NCBI GenBank assembly: GCA_900078775.1
Contig: LT549889.1
Location: forward strand, 4,464,001-4,528,000
From: Mycolicibacterium aurum
Lineage (GTDB): Bacteria; Actinomycetota; Actinomycetes; Mycobacteriales; Mycobacteriaceae
Direction: 5' to 3'
DNA length: 64,000 bases
Below the pieces are notes generated by a model that did no database searches, was not told the DNA's origin, and saw only the letters and a list, made by a program, of their open reading frames with translations. A program made the position numbers and the translations under genes. This document shows, piece by piece, positions 33,901 to 42,083 of this stretch. Position 1 is the stretch's first letter. Each line of letters opens with the position of its first letter.

Positions 33901-36083
33901 TTCGGGCTCATCGCGAAGTCGACCCGCTCGACGGCGACGAAAGTCGAGGACAGTGCCGGATTCTGGGACAGCGGATCGAGGTTGTCGCTGGACACCAGAA
34001 GATTGCGGTTGGTGCCGAAGGACTCGGGTGTGCCACCGTTCGCCGGGTCGAAGATCCGGGATCCCCAACCGTGTTTCATGACCACCACACCCGGCCGCGG
34101 CGCGTCACTGATCTGCACGGTCGTCTCCAGCGAGCCCACCGTCGAACGGACCCGGACCCGGTCACCGTCGGTGACCCCGATCTCGGCGGCGTCCTGCGGG
34201 TGGATCTCCACATCGTTCCCGCGAGATTTTCTGTGCAGGCCGGGCACCTCGTTGAGCCAGGAGTTCATCGAGTGCCTGCTGCGCTTGTTGGAAAGCTGGA
34301 ACGGATATCCTTCCGGTGCCTGCGGGTGAACGGAGCGCATCTGACGCCGACACTCGCGCACGAATTGTGCCGGTGCAGCGTGGATCTTCTTGTCCGGTGT
34401 TTGCAGGTTGTTCTTCAGATGCCCGAACTCGCGCTCCCCGAACACCCAGCCGTGCGGGTGATCGAGGACCTCCTGGTACGTGACCTTCTTACCCATCCGG
34501 AGCAGCAGCCGGTCCAGCCAGGACGGGTGGAACGCCAGCCCGGGCCGGTTGAGCGCGCGGGCAAGGGTTCTGGTCGTCTTGATGAAGGTGTTGACCCCGC
34601 GCATGCCCGCCAATGGACGGCCCATGGCCAGCGTGAGGTCGGTGAAGAACTCCCATTCGTCGCGGACCCCGGGCGGCGGGTCCACGGCGCGGCGCCCGAA
34701 CTGGGCGTAGGGCTCGTCGTGGAACTGGTTGGTGATGATCCAGAGGCCGTTACGTTCGAGCCAGTGGGTGCCCGGGATGAGCCAGTCCGCATGGCGATGG
34801 CTTTCCCGTTGCATGATGTCGACGACGACGAGGAGTTCCAGATCCGCGAGCGCCCGGTCGAGTTTGGGCCCCTCGGCGCCGGCGACCACGGGGTTTCCCG
34901 CATCGATCACCATCGCGCGGATCCGGCCCTCGCCCGGGGTGAGGATCTCGTCGGCCAGTTCGGCCAGGGTGTGCGCACCGGCCACCGTGGGCCGTCCGGC
35001 GACCCGGCTGATGTGGCCGGTCTTGGGAAACAGTCGGGAGGCGAGCTTGGAGACGTTGACGAATCCGGGGTTGTAGAACTGGCCGCCGGGCCGGTCTGCC
35101 CGCCCGGTCACATGCACCAGCAGTCGCCCCAGCCACTCCCCGATCGTGCCGGTGATGTGGTGTGACACACCGGTTCTGGTGACCAGTTGCGCGGTGCGCG
35201 CCGTGGCGAACCTACGGGCCAGATCCTGGATGGTCGGCACCGGGATATCGCAGCGCGCAGCCAGATCCGCCAGGTCCGCCTCGGCCACGAGATGGCGGAC
35301 ATCGTCCATACCGTGCAGCTCGCCGCAGTCCTGCACGTGTTCCAGGCCCTCGTCCAGGATCACCTTGAGCATCCCGAGCAGCAGTGCCCAGTCCTGGCCC
35401 GGACGGATCGCCAGATGCTCGGATGCCGCGGCGGCGGACTCGGTCCGGATCGGGTCCACCACCACGATGGTGGCGCCCTTCTCCTGGCGATCCAACATCC
35501 GTCTCCACCCGCCGGGGACGATTTCGATCCACAGTGATGCGCTCACGGCGGGATTGCTGCCCACCACGATGAAGAAGTCGCAGTCATCGACATCAGAGAC
35601 CAGTACCAGCCATGGCGATCCATACAGCTCTTCGGCCACGACATGGAAGTTGTTCTGGTCGGTCGAGCCCACGTGGTAGCGCTGGCGGGTCCCGATCGAG
35701 TCCAGGAAGGCATTGAAAAATGGTACGTTCCAAGGACTTCCACCGCCCGGGTTGCCCCAGTAGCTACCTACCGAGTCAGGGCCGTCGCGGTCGATGATCG
35801 CGTTCATCCGGGTGGCGATGTCGCGGATCGCCTCCTCCCACGTCGCCTCCACGTAGCCCGCACCGACGCGCCGCATCGGCGTGGTGATCCGGCGAGGATG
35901 CGAGATCACCTCCGCCGCGGTGCGCCCCTTCGCACAGAAGTCGTGCCGGGTGTGCGGGTTCTCCTTGTCCGGGGTTATCTTCGCCACCTTGCCCTGTTCA
36001 TCGACGGTCACGGTCACACCGCATACGGCCAGGCAGTACCCGCAGTGTGTGTGGACCGTCTTCGAACCGTCGACGGCAGTCAT
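33897..36083 (-). CDS. Molybdopterin oxidoreductase, tandem copy A
   Basis: A 728-residue paralogue of copy B, about four residues in five identical by eye. Motifs are the same: HTHCGYCLAVCGVTV plus FCAKG for [4Fe-4S], the bis-MGD domains and the C-terminal barrel. The substitutions concentrate around residues 85-150 (SYWGNPGGGSPWNVPFFNAF in A against CYMGNPAAFNSPNVPFNNAF in B) and in the YNPGFVNVSKLASRLFPKTG segment, near the expected pocket. The Mo-ligand segment is STDQNNFHV, again Val. ATG 36083 overlaps the flavoenzyme gene by 4 nt. No electron-transfer subunit or chaperone gene is nearby. Confidence 0.85.
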   Translation of the reverse strand: MTAVDGSKTVHTHCGYCLAVCGVTVTVDEQGKVAKITPDKENPHTRHDFCAKGRTAAEVISHPRRITTPMRRVGAGYVEATWEEAIRDIATRMNAIIDRDGPDSVGSYWGNPGGGSPWNVPFFNAFLDSIGTRQRYHVGSTDQNNFHVVAEELYGSPWLVLVSDVDDCDFFIVVGSNPAVSASLWIEIVPGGWRRMLDRQEKGATIVVVDPIRTESAAAASEHLAIRPGQDWALLLGMLKVILDEGLEHVQDCGELHGMDDVRHLVAEADLADLAARCDIPVPTIQDLARRFATARTAQLVTRTGVSHHITGTIGEWLGRLLVHVTGRADRPGGQFYNPGFVNVSKLASRLFPKTGHISRVAGRPTVAGAHTLAELADEILTPGEGRIRAMVIDAGNPVVAGAEGPKLDRALADLELLVVVDIMQRESHRHADWLIPGTHWLERNGLWIITNQFHDEPYAQFGRRAVDPPPGVRDEWEFFTDLTLAMGRPLAGMRGVNTFIKTTRTLARALNRPGLAFHPSWLDRLLLRMGKKVTYQEVLDHPHGWVFGEREFGHLKNNLQTPDKKIHAAPAQFVRECRRQMRSVHPQAPEGYPFQLSNKRSRHSMNSWLNEVPGLHRKSRGNDVEIHPQDAAEIGVTDGDRVRVRSTVGSLETTVQISDAPRPGVVVMKHGWGSRIFDPANGGTPESFGTNRNLLVSSDNLDPLSQNPALSSTFVAVERVDFAMSPK

Positions 36084-37198
36084 CGGGCCAGACCCGCCGC
36101 CGCCTGCCCGAGCTGTGCCCGCATCTTGATCCACTCGGGCATGCACTGCTCGGCGAACAGGCGCATACCCTTCTCGGCCTCGGGGTAGGTGCGGCCACCC
36201 AACGAGAACACCACCGAGAGGTCATAGTCACCGGCGACCTCGAGGTTGGCGCGCAGCTTCTCCAGCACCTGGTCGGGGGTGCCGAAGGTGTTGGCCTGGA
36301 TGTAGCCCTCGGCCGCGTTCTCCAGTCCGGCCTCTTTGAATGCCTTCGACATCTGGGCGTAGGACTCGTAGCTCTTGGTGCCGGAGAAGTGGTCACCGTC
36401 GAGCTCGTAATGACCCATCAGGACCATGAAGTACGCACCGATTGCCTCCCGATGCAACCGCTCTGCCTCCTCGGCATCCTCGTGCACGGTGATCATGTCG
36501 GCCATCATCGGTGGCGGTGCGGGCACACCATTGGACTCCTCGTAGACCTCGCGGTAACGCCGCAACTGCGGGGCGATCTGCGGCATCGGGAACTGGGTGA
36601 AACTGGCCATCCTGATCCCCAGCCGAGCCGCCGCGAGCTGAGACTCCTCCGACATCGCGATCTCGGTGGTCCGGCCGGTGAGCGGGATCCCCGAGAACGG
36701 TGCGATCTGGGTGCGCGGCTGCGGGTAGTGCGGCCCGTCGCCGCTGATGAATCCGGTCTCCTGGGCCCGGGTGATCATTGCGTAGGACTCGTCCCAACGC
36801 TCCCGCGCCTCGGCCATATCGATACCGAACCCGGCATACTCCTTGCGCGCCAAGCCCCGACCGAAACCGACCTGCACCCGCCCGTTGCTCATGATGTCGA
36901 GCAGATTGATCTTCTCGGAGACGCGCAGCGGGTCATTCCACGGCAGGATGCACGCGCCGATCCCGAGCTTGATCCGACTGGTCTTGGCCGCCAGGTAGGC
37001 CAGGTAGACAAAGTTGTCCGGACACATCGAGTACCGCCCGTCGAAATGGTGCTCCACACACCACACCGTGCTGTAACCCATATCCTCGGCCGCGATGGCG
37101 AGGCGCATCTCCTCGTGCATGAAGTCGTGATCACTCAAACCTTCATGCATATTGCCCATCATCAACGTGATACTGGGGACGAAATCTGGCTGGCTCAT
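36080..37198 (-). CDS. LLM-class flavin-dependent oxidoreductase
   Basis: A 372-residue luciferase-like monooxygenase fold protein (TIM barrel, FMN or F420). AEDMGYSTVWCVEHHFD is the family motif, followed by LGIGACILPWNDPLRVSEKI and GRVQVGFGRGLARKEYAGFG. It could oxygenate a substrate with reduced flavin or act with F420; there is no adjacent flavin reductase. ATG 37198 (MSQPDFVPS) is chosen over the upstream frame to 37252. It overlaps copy A of the molybdoenzyme pair by 4 nt and starts 31 bp after the SDR gene. Confidence 0.9.
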   Translation of the reverse strand: MSQPDFVPSITLMMGNMHEGLSDHDFMHEEMRLAIAAEDMGYSTVWCVEHHFDGRYSMCPDNFVYLAYLAAKTSRIKLGIGACILPWNDPLRVSEKINLLDIMSNGRVQVGFGRGLARKEYAGFGIDMAEARERWDESYAMITRAQETGFISGDGPHYPQPRTQIAPFSGIPLTGRTTEIAMSEESQLAAARLGIRMASFTQFPMPQIAPQLRRYREVYEESNGVPAPPPMMADMITVHEDAEEAERLHREAIGAYFMVLMGHYELDGDHFSGTKSYESYAQMSKAFKEAGLENAAEGYIQANTFGTPDQVLEKLRANLEVAGDYDLSVVFSLGGRTYPEAEKGMRLFAEQCMPEWIKMRAQLGQAAAGLAR

Positions 37199-37229
37199 GG
37201 TCTGTCTCCTCGCGGGTTTGATATTTGGG

Positions 37230-37919
37230 TCAGGAATCCTGTTGGGACACATGGGTCAGGCCCAGCGCACCGTCGATGCCGATCGATTCGCCGGTCGTGT
37301 AGGCGGCCAAGTCTGAAGCCAGGTACGCAATCAGGTGGGCGACTTCCGCTGGAGCGCCCAGCCGGCCGGCCGGGATCCCCGCGACGATGCCCGCGCGGAT
37401 TTCCTCGGGAAGGGCCATCATCACCTCGCTGGCAATCCCGCCGGGGACCACCGCGTTGGCCGTGATGCCGTGACCCGCCTGCTCGACGGCCAGTGTCCGG
37501 ACCAGTCCGAGCAGACCCGCCTTCGAAGCGGAATAGGCTGCCTGCCCGGGCATTCCGCCTTCGGCGGCGATCGAGGAGATGGCGATGATCCGGCCGAAAC
37601 GCCGCTCTCGCATGCCGCCGAGCGCGGCACGGATGGTCCGCCACGCGCCGGTCAGATTCACGTTGATATCGCCCTGCCACTGCGCGTCGGTCATCTCGTG
37701 CGACGGCGCCACCGTGCTGACGATCGCCGCATTGGCGACGACGACATCGAAGGTGGCGAACAACGCGGGATCCAGCGGGGAGGTGTACACGTCCAGGGTC
37801 AGATCGCAGCCGGGCTCTCTGTCCAGCGTCACGACCTCCATCCCGTCCTCGCGGAGTCGCCGCGCGGCGGCGGCACCGATTCCGCGGGCGGCACCGGTGA
37901 CCAACGCCTTGCGCATCAC
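37230..37919 (-). CDS. Short-chain dehydrogenase/reductase
   Basis: A 229-residue SDR: VTGAARGIGAAAARRL cofactor loop, DREPGCDLTLDV, NAAIVS, active-site SSIAAEGG and YSASKAG, then VVPGGIASEV and the C-terminal IGIDGALGLTHV. It probably oxidises an alcohol intermediate of the operon pathway. GTG 37919 overlaps the upstream NTF2-like gene by 4 nt; ATG 37916 is the alternative. No unusual residue is seen in the catalytic triad. Confidence 0.87.
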   Translation of the reverse strand: MMRKALVTGAARGIGAAAARRLREDGMEVVTLDREPGCDLTLDVYTSPLDPALFATFDVVVANAAIVSTVAPSHEMTDAQWQGDINVNLTGAWRTIRAALGGMRERRFGRIIAISSIAAEGGMPGQAAYSASKAGLLGLVRTLAVEQAGHGITANAVVPGGIASEVMMALPEEIRAGIVAGIPAGRLGAPAEVAHLIAYLASDLAAYTTGESIGIDGALGLTHVSQQDS

Positions 37920-38329
37920 CGGTTGGCCTCCATCCAGCGGCTCAGCGCAGTGACGTCCTGCGGGTAGACATCAGCCCGGGTGATCAGGCCGCCCGCCACG
38001 TCGTACACCTCGACGTAGGGCATCCGGACAACCGCACCGGTGCGGTGCGAGGTGTACACCGCGGTCATCCGGCAGGCCGCGGTGTCGCCGCCGTCGAAGA
38101 TGTGCGCGTCCTCGACCCCGAGCGAGAATGCCCCGGCGATCTCGGGTAGCAACGTGGTGAAGAACGTCTCGGCACCCTGATAGATGCCGCCGTAGGGCAG
38201 CCCCTCCGGTTCGATCACCACGATGTCGGGGTGCAGCACCGCCGCCATGGCGTCGGCGTCCATCGTCGAGACGGCATCGATGAACCGACGTACCGCTGCC
38301 GTCGCCTCAGTTTCCCGAATTTGCTGCAT
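37916..38329 (-). CDS. SnoaL/NTF2-like protein, operon head
   Basis: A 137-residue cone-fold protein: VRRFIDAVSTMDADAMAAVL, LHPDIVVIEPEGLPYGG, TAVYTSHRTGAVVRMPYVEV. It resembles ketosteroid-isomerase-like proteins that shift double bonds or dehydrate; catalytic residues cannot be fixed. ATG 38329 is used. It is the first gene of the unit NTF2-like/SDR/LLM/Mo-A/Mo-B/esterase. A near-consensus promoter (38404-38431) with an operator inside precedes it. Confidence 0.8.
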   Translation of the reverse strand: MQQIRETEATAAVRRFIDAVSTMDADAMAAVLHPDIVVIEPEGLPYGGIYQGAETFFTTLLPEIAGAFSLGVEDAHIFDGGDTAACRMTAVYTSHRTGAVVRMPYVEVYDVAGGLITRADVYPQDVTALSRWMEANR

Positions 38330-38365
38330 CAGCACTTCCTTTGCTCGAAGTGGCACGTCGACCCG

Positions 38366-38394
38366 TTGCCAATGGCTTATCACGCTGTTAAGCT
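38366..38394 (+). promoter_or_regulatory. Promoter of P450-TetR unit with operator in spacer
   Basis: TTGCCA (38366-38371), 17 nt, TAAGCT (38389-38394): a plausible SigA promoter pointing right. The spacer and -10 are covered by the palindrome at 38376-38392. Confidence 0.5.
38376..38392. promoter_or_regulatory. Operator 1: CTTATC..TGTTAAG palindrome
   Basis: 17 bp reading CTTATCACGCTGTTAAG; CTTA and TAAG arms with internal CA/TG pairs. It overlaps the rightward promoter of the P450 gene, so a bound TetR dimer would block it. Same motif at 38404 and 42031. Confidence 0.65.
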
Positions 38395-38403
38395 GCTGTG
38401 AAA

Positions 38404-38420
38404 ATTATCACTCTGTTAAG
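38404..38420. promoter_or_regulatory. Operator 2: CTTATC..TGTTAAG type
   Basis: ATTATCACTCTGTTAAG, 28 bp from operator 1 and identical to it at 14 of 17 positions. It covers the -10 and spacer of the leftward promoter (38404-38431), so it would repress the NTF2/SDR/LLM/Mo operon. Confidence 0.65.
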
Positions 38421-38431
38421 TGCACTGTCAA
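38404..38431 (-). promoter_or_regulatory. Leftward promoter of the molybdoenzyme operon
   Basis: On the minus strand TTGACA (38431-38426), 16 nt, GATAAT (38409-38404) preceded by T: near-consensus SigA. The start of transcription would fall near 38397, giving a leader of about 70 nt to the ATG at 38329. Overlaps operator 2. Confidence 0.6.
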
Positions 38432-38442
38432 TAGGAGATGCC

Positions 38443-39753
38443 ATGACCGGCCCCACCCCCACAACGAGCCACGACCGACCCCGGCGGAGCCTGATGGACC
38501 CCGAGGTCATGGAATGCCCGTTCGGGTACTACGCCGAGTTACATGCCGACCCGAGCCCGGCCCGCGACGAGGGACCGGCCGGCTGGATCGTCACCGGATA
38601 TCAGGATCTCGTTGCACTGAGCGGACATTCGTCACTATCGAATGAATTCCACGGCCCGGAGGGCATGACCCTGATGGGTATCAGCCCGGAGCCGCACTCC
38701 CCCGAAGTCCAGGAGTTGCAAGCTTCGATGCGGCGGATGGCGAACGTGATGCTGTTCGCCGACCCGCCCACTCACACCCGGACCAAGGCACTGTGCGCCA
38801 AGGCGTTGACCCCCGGCCGAGTCCGCGAAATGCGTCCACTGATCCAGCAGATCGTCGACATGCTCATCGACGCCTTCGCCGGCGACGGGGCTTGCGATCT
38901 GCTCAGCCAGTTTGCTGTGCCGTTGCCGGCGCATCTCATGGGCAGGCTTTTGGGTATCGAGACCGCGGACCTGGCGGACTTCGCACGCTGGGTGGACCAC
39001 ATCGTGATGGGGGTCGCCGACATCTTGGACAACGAGCAGCGACTCGTCGTGGGTCAGTCGGTCAAGGAGTTACAGGACTACCTGGTCGCGGCGATCGAGC
39101 AGCGCGGTGAAACCCGAACCGACGATCTTCTGGACGCGCTGGTGCACGCCGAGCTCACGCTGGAGGACATCGACGCAGACGGCGCCGAAATCACCGGGCC
39201 GAGGCGGCTCAACGAGGCGGAGATCCTCTCGATGGTGATCCAGCTACTCGGCGGGGGCAATCACACGACCGCCCAACTCGTCGGCATGACGATCGCCAAT
39301 CTGCTGCAGCACCCCGAGGCGATGGCAGAAGTCCGTGCCGATCCGGCACTCGTGCCGAACGCCATCGAAGAGACGTTGCGCCTGGAGGCATCGGTCCAGT
39401 TCGGTCGGCGCATCGTCACCGAGCCGCTCCAGATCGGTGACATCGAGATCCCGGCGGGTTCCGGGATGGGGCTCGCGTGGGGCGCGGCCGGCCACGATCC
39501 CGCCGTGTTTCCCGAGCCGCAGCGCTTCGACATCCATCGGCCCAACGTGCGTCGGCACCTGAGTTTCGGCCACGGCCCGCACTTTTGCGTGGGTACGCAT
39601 CTGGCCCGGGCCGAGGCGGATGTCGCCGTGACGACGCTGCTGGCGCGCATCGACGACATCGCACTTGCCGAGGGCACCGTGCTCACCCACATCCCGTCGT
39701 TCACGTTCAGCGGGCTGACCGCCCTGCCCGTCACCTTCCCGGCGGTGAGTTAA
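38443..39753 (+). CDS. Cytochrome P450
   Basis: A 436-residue bacterial class I P450, soluble, requiring ferredoxin and reductase from elsewhere. The heme motif is FGHGPHFCVGTHLAR (Cys382 thiolate), the K-helix ExxR is EETLR, and the I-helix is LGGGNHTTAQL, in which the usual acidic residue before Thr is His. Start ATG 38443 has AGGAG at 38433-38437. It is divergent from the NTF2/SDR/LLM/Mo operon and 9 bp upstream of a TetR gene, so it forms a P450-TetR unit. It probably hydroxylates a terpenoid or other hydrophobic substrate; family number is not assignable by eye. Confidence 0.92.
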   Translation: MTGPTPTTSHDRPRRSLMDPEVMECPFGYYAELHADPSPARDEGPAGWIVTGYQDLVALSGHSSLSNEFHGPEGMTLMGISPEPHSPEVQELQASMRRMANVMLFADPPTHTRTKALCAKALTPGRVREMRPLIQQIVDMLIDAFAGDGACDLLSQFAVPLPAHLMGRLLGIETADLADFARWVDHIVMGVADILDNEQRLVVGQSVKELQDYLVAAIEQRGETRTDDLLDALVHAELTLEDIDADGAEITGPRRLNEAEILSMVIQLLGGGNHTTAQLVGMTIANLLQHPEAMAEVRADPALVPNAIEETLRLEASVQFGRRIVTEPLQIGDIEIPAGSGMGLAWGAAGHDPAVFPEPQRFDIHRPNVRRHLSFGHGPHFCVGTHLARAEADVAVTTLLARIDDIALAEGTVLTHIPSFTFSGLTALPVTFPAVS

Positions 39754-39762
39754 CGTTGAGGA

Positions 39763-40422
39763 GTGAGTCAGGACAGCGCCGCCGGCACTTCGCTACCTGA
39801 GCTTCGCGCGCAGCCCGGGCGCCGTTCGGCCCGGGTACGAGCGCAGATCCTCGATGCGATGGCACGCCTTCTCAACGAGACTCAACTGCACGAGATCTCG
39901 GTGGAGAACATCTCGAAGGAGGCGGGCGTCTCGCGCCCGACCTTCTACTCCTACTTCGCTTCCAAGCAGGAGATCGCGCTCGAGCTATACCAACTCGCCG
40001 CGGCGGAGATCTACACGGCGGTCACCCCGATGTGGAATCGTCCCGAGGGCCAGGCTCCCGCGGACGCTGTCCGGCAGGCTCTGAGCGCGCTGGCGGCCAC
40101 CTGGACACCGCGCAGGGCGGTGTTCCAGGCGGCCGTCGAACACCGGTACATGGACGCCGAGATGATGTCCACCTCGCGGCGCACGATCGACCAGTTCGCC
40201 GGCGCGATCGGAGCCCAACTGGATGCCGATCGCGCAGCCGGAATCGCCCCGCCCGGGCCGCCCAGCGGACCGCTGATCACCACGCTGCTCTGGTCGTCCG
40301 AACACAGCTTCTACATCGCCAGCCGTGGCCTCAGCGACGAACTCGCCGACGAGTACGCGGCGGTGCTGCCGCTGCAGGCGATGTGGCTGGGTGCGCTGTA
40401 CGGCATCGTCCCCACCACCTGA
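39763..40422 (+). CDS. TetR-family regulator of the P450/Mo-operon regulon
   Basis: A 219-residue TetR regulator. ARVRAQILDAMARLLNETQL, then ENISKEAGVSRPTFYSYFAS (HTH) are typical; the ligand domain is rich in aromatic and Met residues (HRYMDAEMMSTSRR). GTG 39763 lies 9 nt after the P450 stop, with GAGGAG just upstream. As the only regulator in the unit it probably binds the three CTTATC..TGTTAAG sites (38376, 38404, 42031) and is autoregulated with the P450. It faces the ligase gene end, 17 bp away. Confidence 0.85.
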   Translation: MSQDSAAGTSLPELRAQPGRRSARVRAQILDAMARLLNETQLHEISVENISKEAGVSRPTFYSYFASKQEIALELYQLAAAEIYTAVTPMWNRPEGQAPADAVRQALSALAATWTPRRAVFQAAVEHRYMDAEMMSTSRRTIDQFAGAIGAQLDADRAAGIAPPGPPSGPLITTLLWSSEHSFYIASRGLSDELADEYAAVLPLQAMWLGALYGIVPTT

Positions 40423-40439
40423 GTAGGTCCACCCGGGGA

Positions 40440-41942
40440 CTACCGGCCGGCGAGCATGTCCGCCAGCGGTGCGCGGTCGATGGCACGTTTGAGTAGCTTG
40501 CCGGTCGAGCCCGTGGGCAGCTTGTCGACGAACTGCACCACCCGCGGAATCTTGTAGGCCGACAACCGCTCCCGTGCCCACGCGGTGATCGACGGACCAT
40601 CCTGGGGTGCGCCGTGACGGACGACGACGACGGCCGCGACTTCCTCGCCGTAATGGTCGTGCGGGATGCCGATCACCGCGGCTTCGATGATGTCGGGATG
40701 CTCGTAGAGCACCGCCTCGACCTCGCTGGGGTACACGTTGTAGCCGCCACGAATGATCAGCTCCTTGACCCGGTCCACGATGCGCAGGTTGCCCTCGGCG
40801 TCCATCTCGGCGACATCGCCGGTGCGCAGCCATCCGTCGGCCGACAACACCTCGGCCGTGGCGTCCGGGCGGTTGCGGTAGCCACGCATCACCGTCGGGC
40901 CCTTGATGAACACCTCGCCCGCGGTGTTCGGAGGGACCGGCCGACCCTCCACGTCGCGGATCTGGACCTCGGTGTCGAACGCCGGTTTGCCGACGGTCCC
41001 GCGTGGCGCGGAACCGTCGTTGTAGGTTCCGACTGCGGTGGTCTCGGTCAGCCCGTATGCCTCGAGCAACATGCAGCCGAACTTCTCCTGGAACGCCCTG
41101 GCGACCGCAGTCGGCAACGAAGCCCCTCCGGAAACGGCGATCCGCAGATCGGCGAAGTCCGCGGCGGTCGCGTCGCCGGCATCGTGCAGCATCGCGCTCC
41201 ACATGGTCGGAACCCCGCACATGATGGTCAGCCGATCGCGCCGCAGGGTCTCCAGCATCGCCGCTGCGGAAAAGCGTTCCAGCAGTGACATTGTGGCGCC
41301 CGCGGTAAGCGCCAACATCACCACCGCCGTCTGGCCGAACACATGAAACAGCGGCAAGCCCGTGCCCACCCGATCCGCCGCGGTGGCATCGACCAGACCC
41401 GCCGCGAACTCTCCGGCGGACAACACATTCCCGACGGTCAACTCGGCGCCCTTGGGCCGTCCGGTGGTCCCGGAGGTGAACAGGATGACAGCGACGTCGT
41501 CATCCGCACGCTCGGCAACCGCGACCAGACTCTCGCCGCCGGCCACCCCGGCGCCTCGGGGCAGGTGCCGATGGGGGACGCCGGCGGCGGCCGCGGCATC
41601 GGTGCTTGCAGGGCCCAGTTCGTGCCATCCGATCACCAGCGAACAGCCCGAGTCCCCGATGAAGTACTCGAGCTCTGCCCGGGTGGACATGGTGTTGACC
41701 GGCACCACGACTGCGCCCAGAGCGTGAATGCCGAGGTAGGCGACGACGAATTCCGGCACCGTCGGTGCGATCAGCAGTACCCGTTGCCCCGCAACGACGC
41801 CCTGCCGGCGTAGGGCGCCGGCGTAGGTCAGGACGTCGTTGCGGAGCTGCGCGTAGGTCCAACTACCCTGCGCATCCTCGATGGCAATCTGCTCGGGTCG
41901 CACGCCGGCGTGGTGAAGCAACGGGGTGATGACGTTGGGCAT
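40440..41942 (-). CDS. Acyl-CoA synthetase (AMP-binding ligase)
   Basis: A 500-residue ANL-family ligase, activating a carboxylic acid to its CoA thioester via acyl-AMP. The P-loop is FTSGTTGRPKGAE; EAYGLTETTAVGTYN, the motif DGWLRTGD and the hinge DRVKELIIRGGYNVYPSE are present, and the catalytic Lys lies in LPTGSTGKLLKR. ATG 41942 is preceded by GAGAGG. The promoter region carries the third operator copy (42031-42047), which ties it to the P450 and molybdoenzyme units. Substrate is unknown; relatives take medium- or long-chain or cyclic acids. Confidence 0.9.
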   Translation of the reverse strand: MPNVITPLLHHAGVRPEQIAIEDAQGSWTYAQLRNDVLTYAGALRRQGVVAGQRVLLIAPTVPEFVVAYLGIHALGAVVVPVNTMSTRAELEYFIGDSGCSLVIGWHELGPASTDAAAAAGVPHRHLPRGAGVAGGESLVAVAERADDDVAVILFTSGTTGRPKGAELTVGNVLSAGEFAAGLVDATAADRVGTGLPLFHVFGQTAVVMLALTAGATMSLLERFSAAAMLETLRRDRLTIMCGVPTMWSAMLHDAGDATAADFADLRIAVSGGASLPTAVARAFQEKFGCMLLEAYGLTETTAVGTYNDGSAPRGTVGKPAFDTEVQIRDVEGRPVPPNTAGEVFIKGPTVMRGYRNRPDATAEVLSADGWLRTGDVAEMDAEGNLRIVDRVKELIIRGGYNVYPSEVEAVLYEHPDIIEAAVIGIPHDHYGEEVAAVVVVRHGAPQDGPSITAWARERLSAYKIPRVVQFVDKLPTGSTGKLLKRAIDRAPLADMLAGR

Positions 41943-42030
41943 GTCATTGCCTCTCGGGTCGAGCGGTTCGGGACGCCCGGGATCCTGATCGCCCTTCGGC
42001 GCAGGAGGATCCCGGCTGCCGCGATGCTAA

Positions 42031-42047
42031 CTTATCGCAGTGTTAAG
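42031..42047. promoter_or_regulatory. Operator 3 before acyl-CoA ligase
   Basis: CTTATCGCAGTGTTAAG, 89 bp upstream of the ligase start (41942) and 37 bp before the stop of the upstream ACAD gene. It matches operators 1 and 2 in CTTATC and TGTTAAG and its arms are palindromic (CTTA/TAAG, C/G, C/G). Confidence 0.6.
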
Positions 42048-42083
42048 CCGGTGCGGGTTCCGGGAATCCTGCCGCGATCCTCT

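Noticed and set aside
31705..36083. Assembly artefact causing the twin molybdoenzymes
   Set aside because: The copies differ throughout in many codons and have different termini, so they are real paralogues.
38424..38433. TGTCAATAG near the P450 start as a sixth palindrome
   Set aside because: Only a half-site. Its complement TTGACA is explained as the -35 of the leftward promoter.
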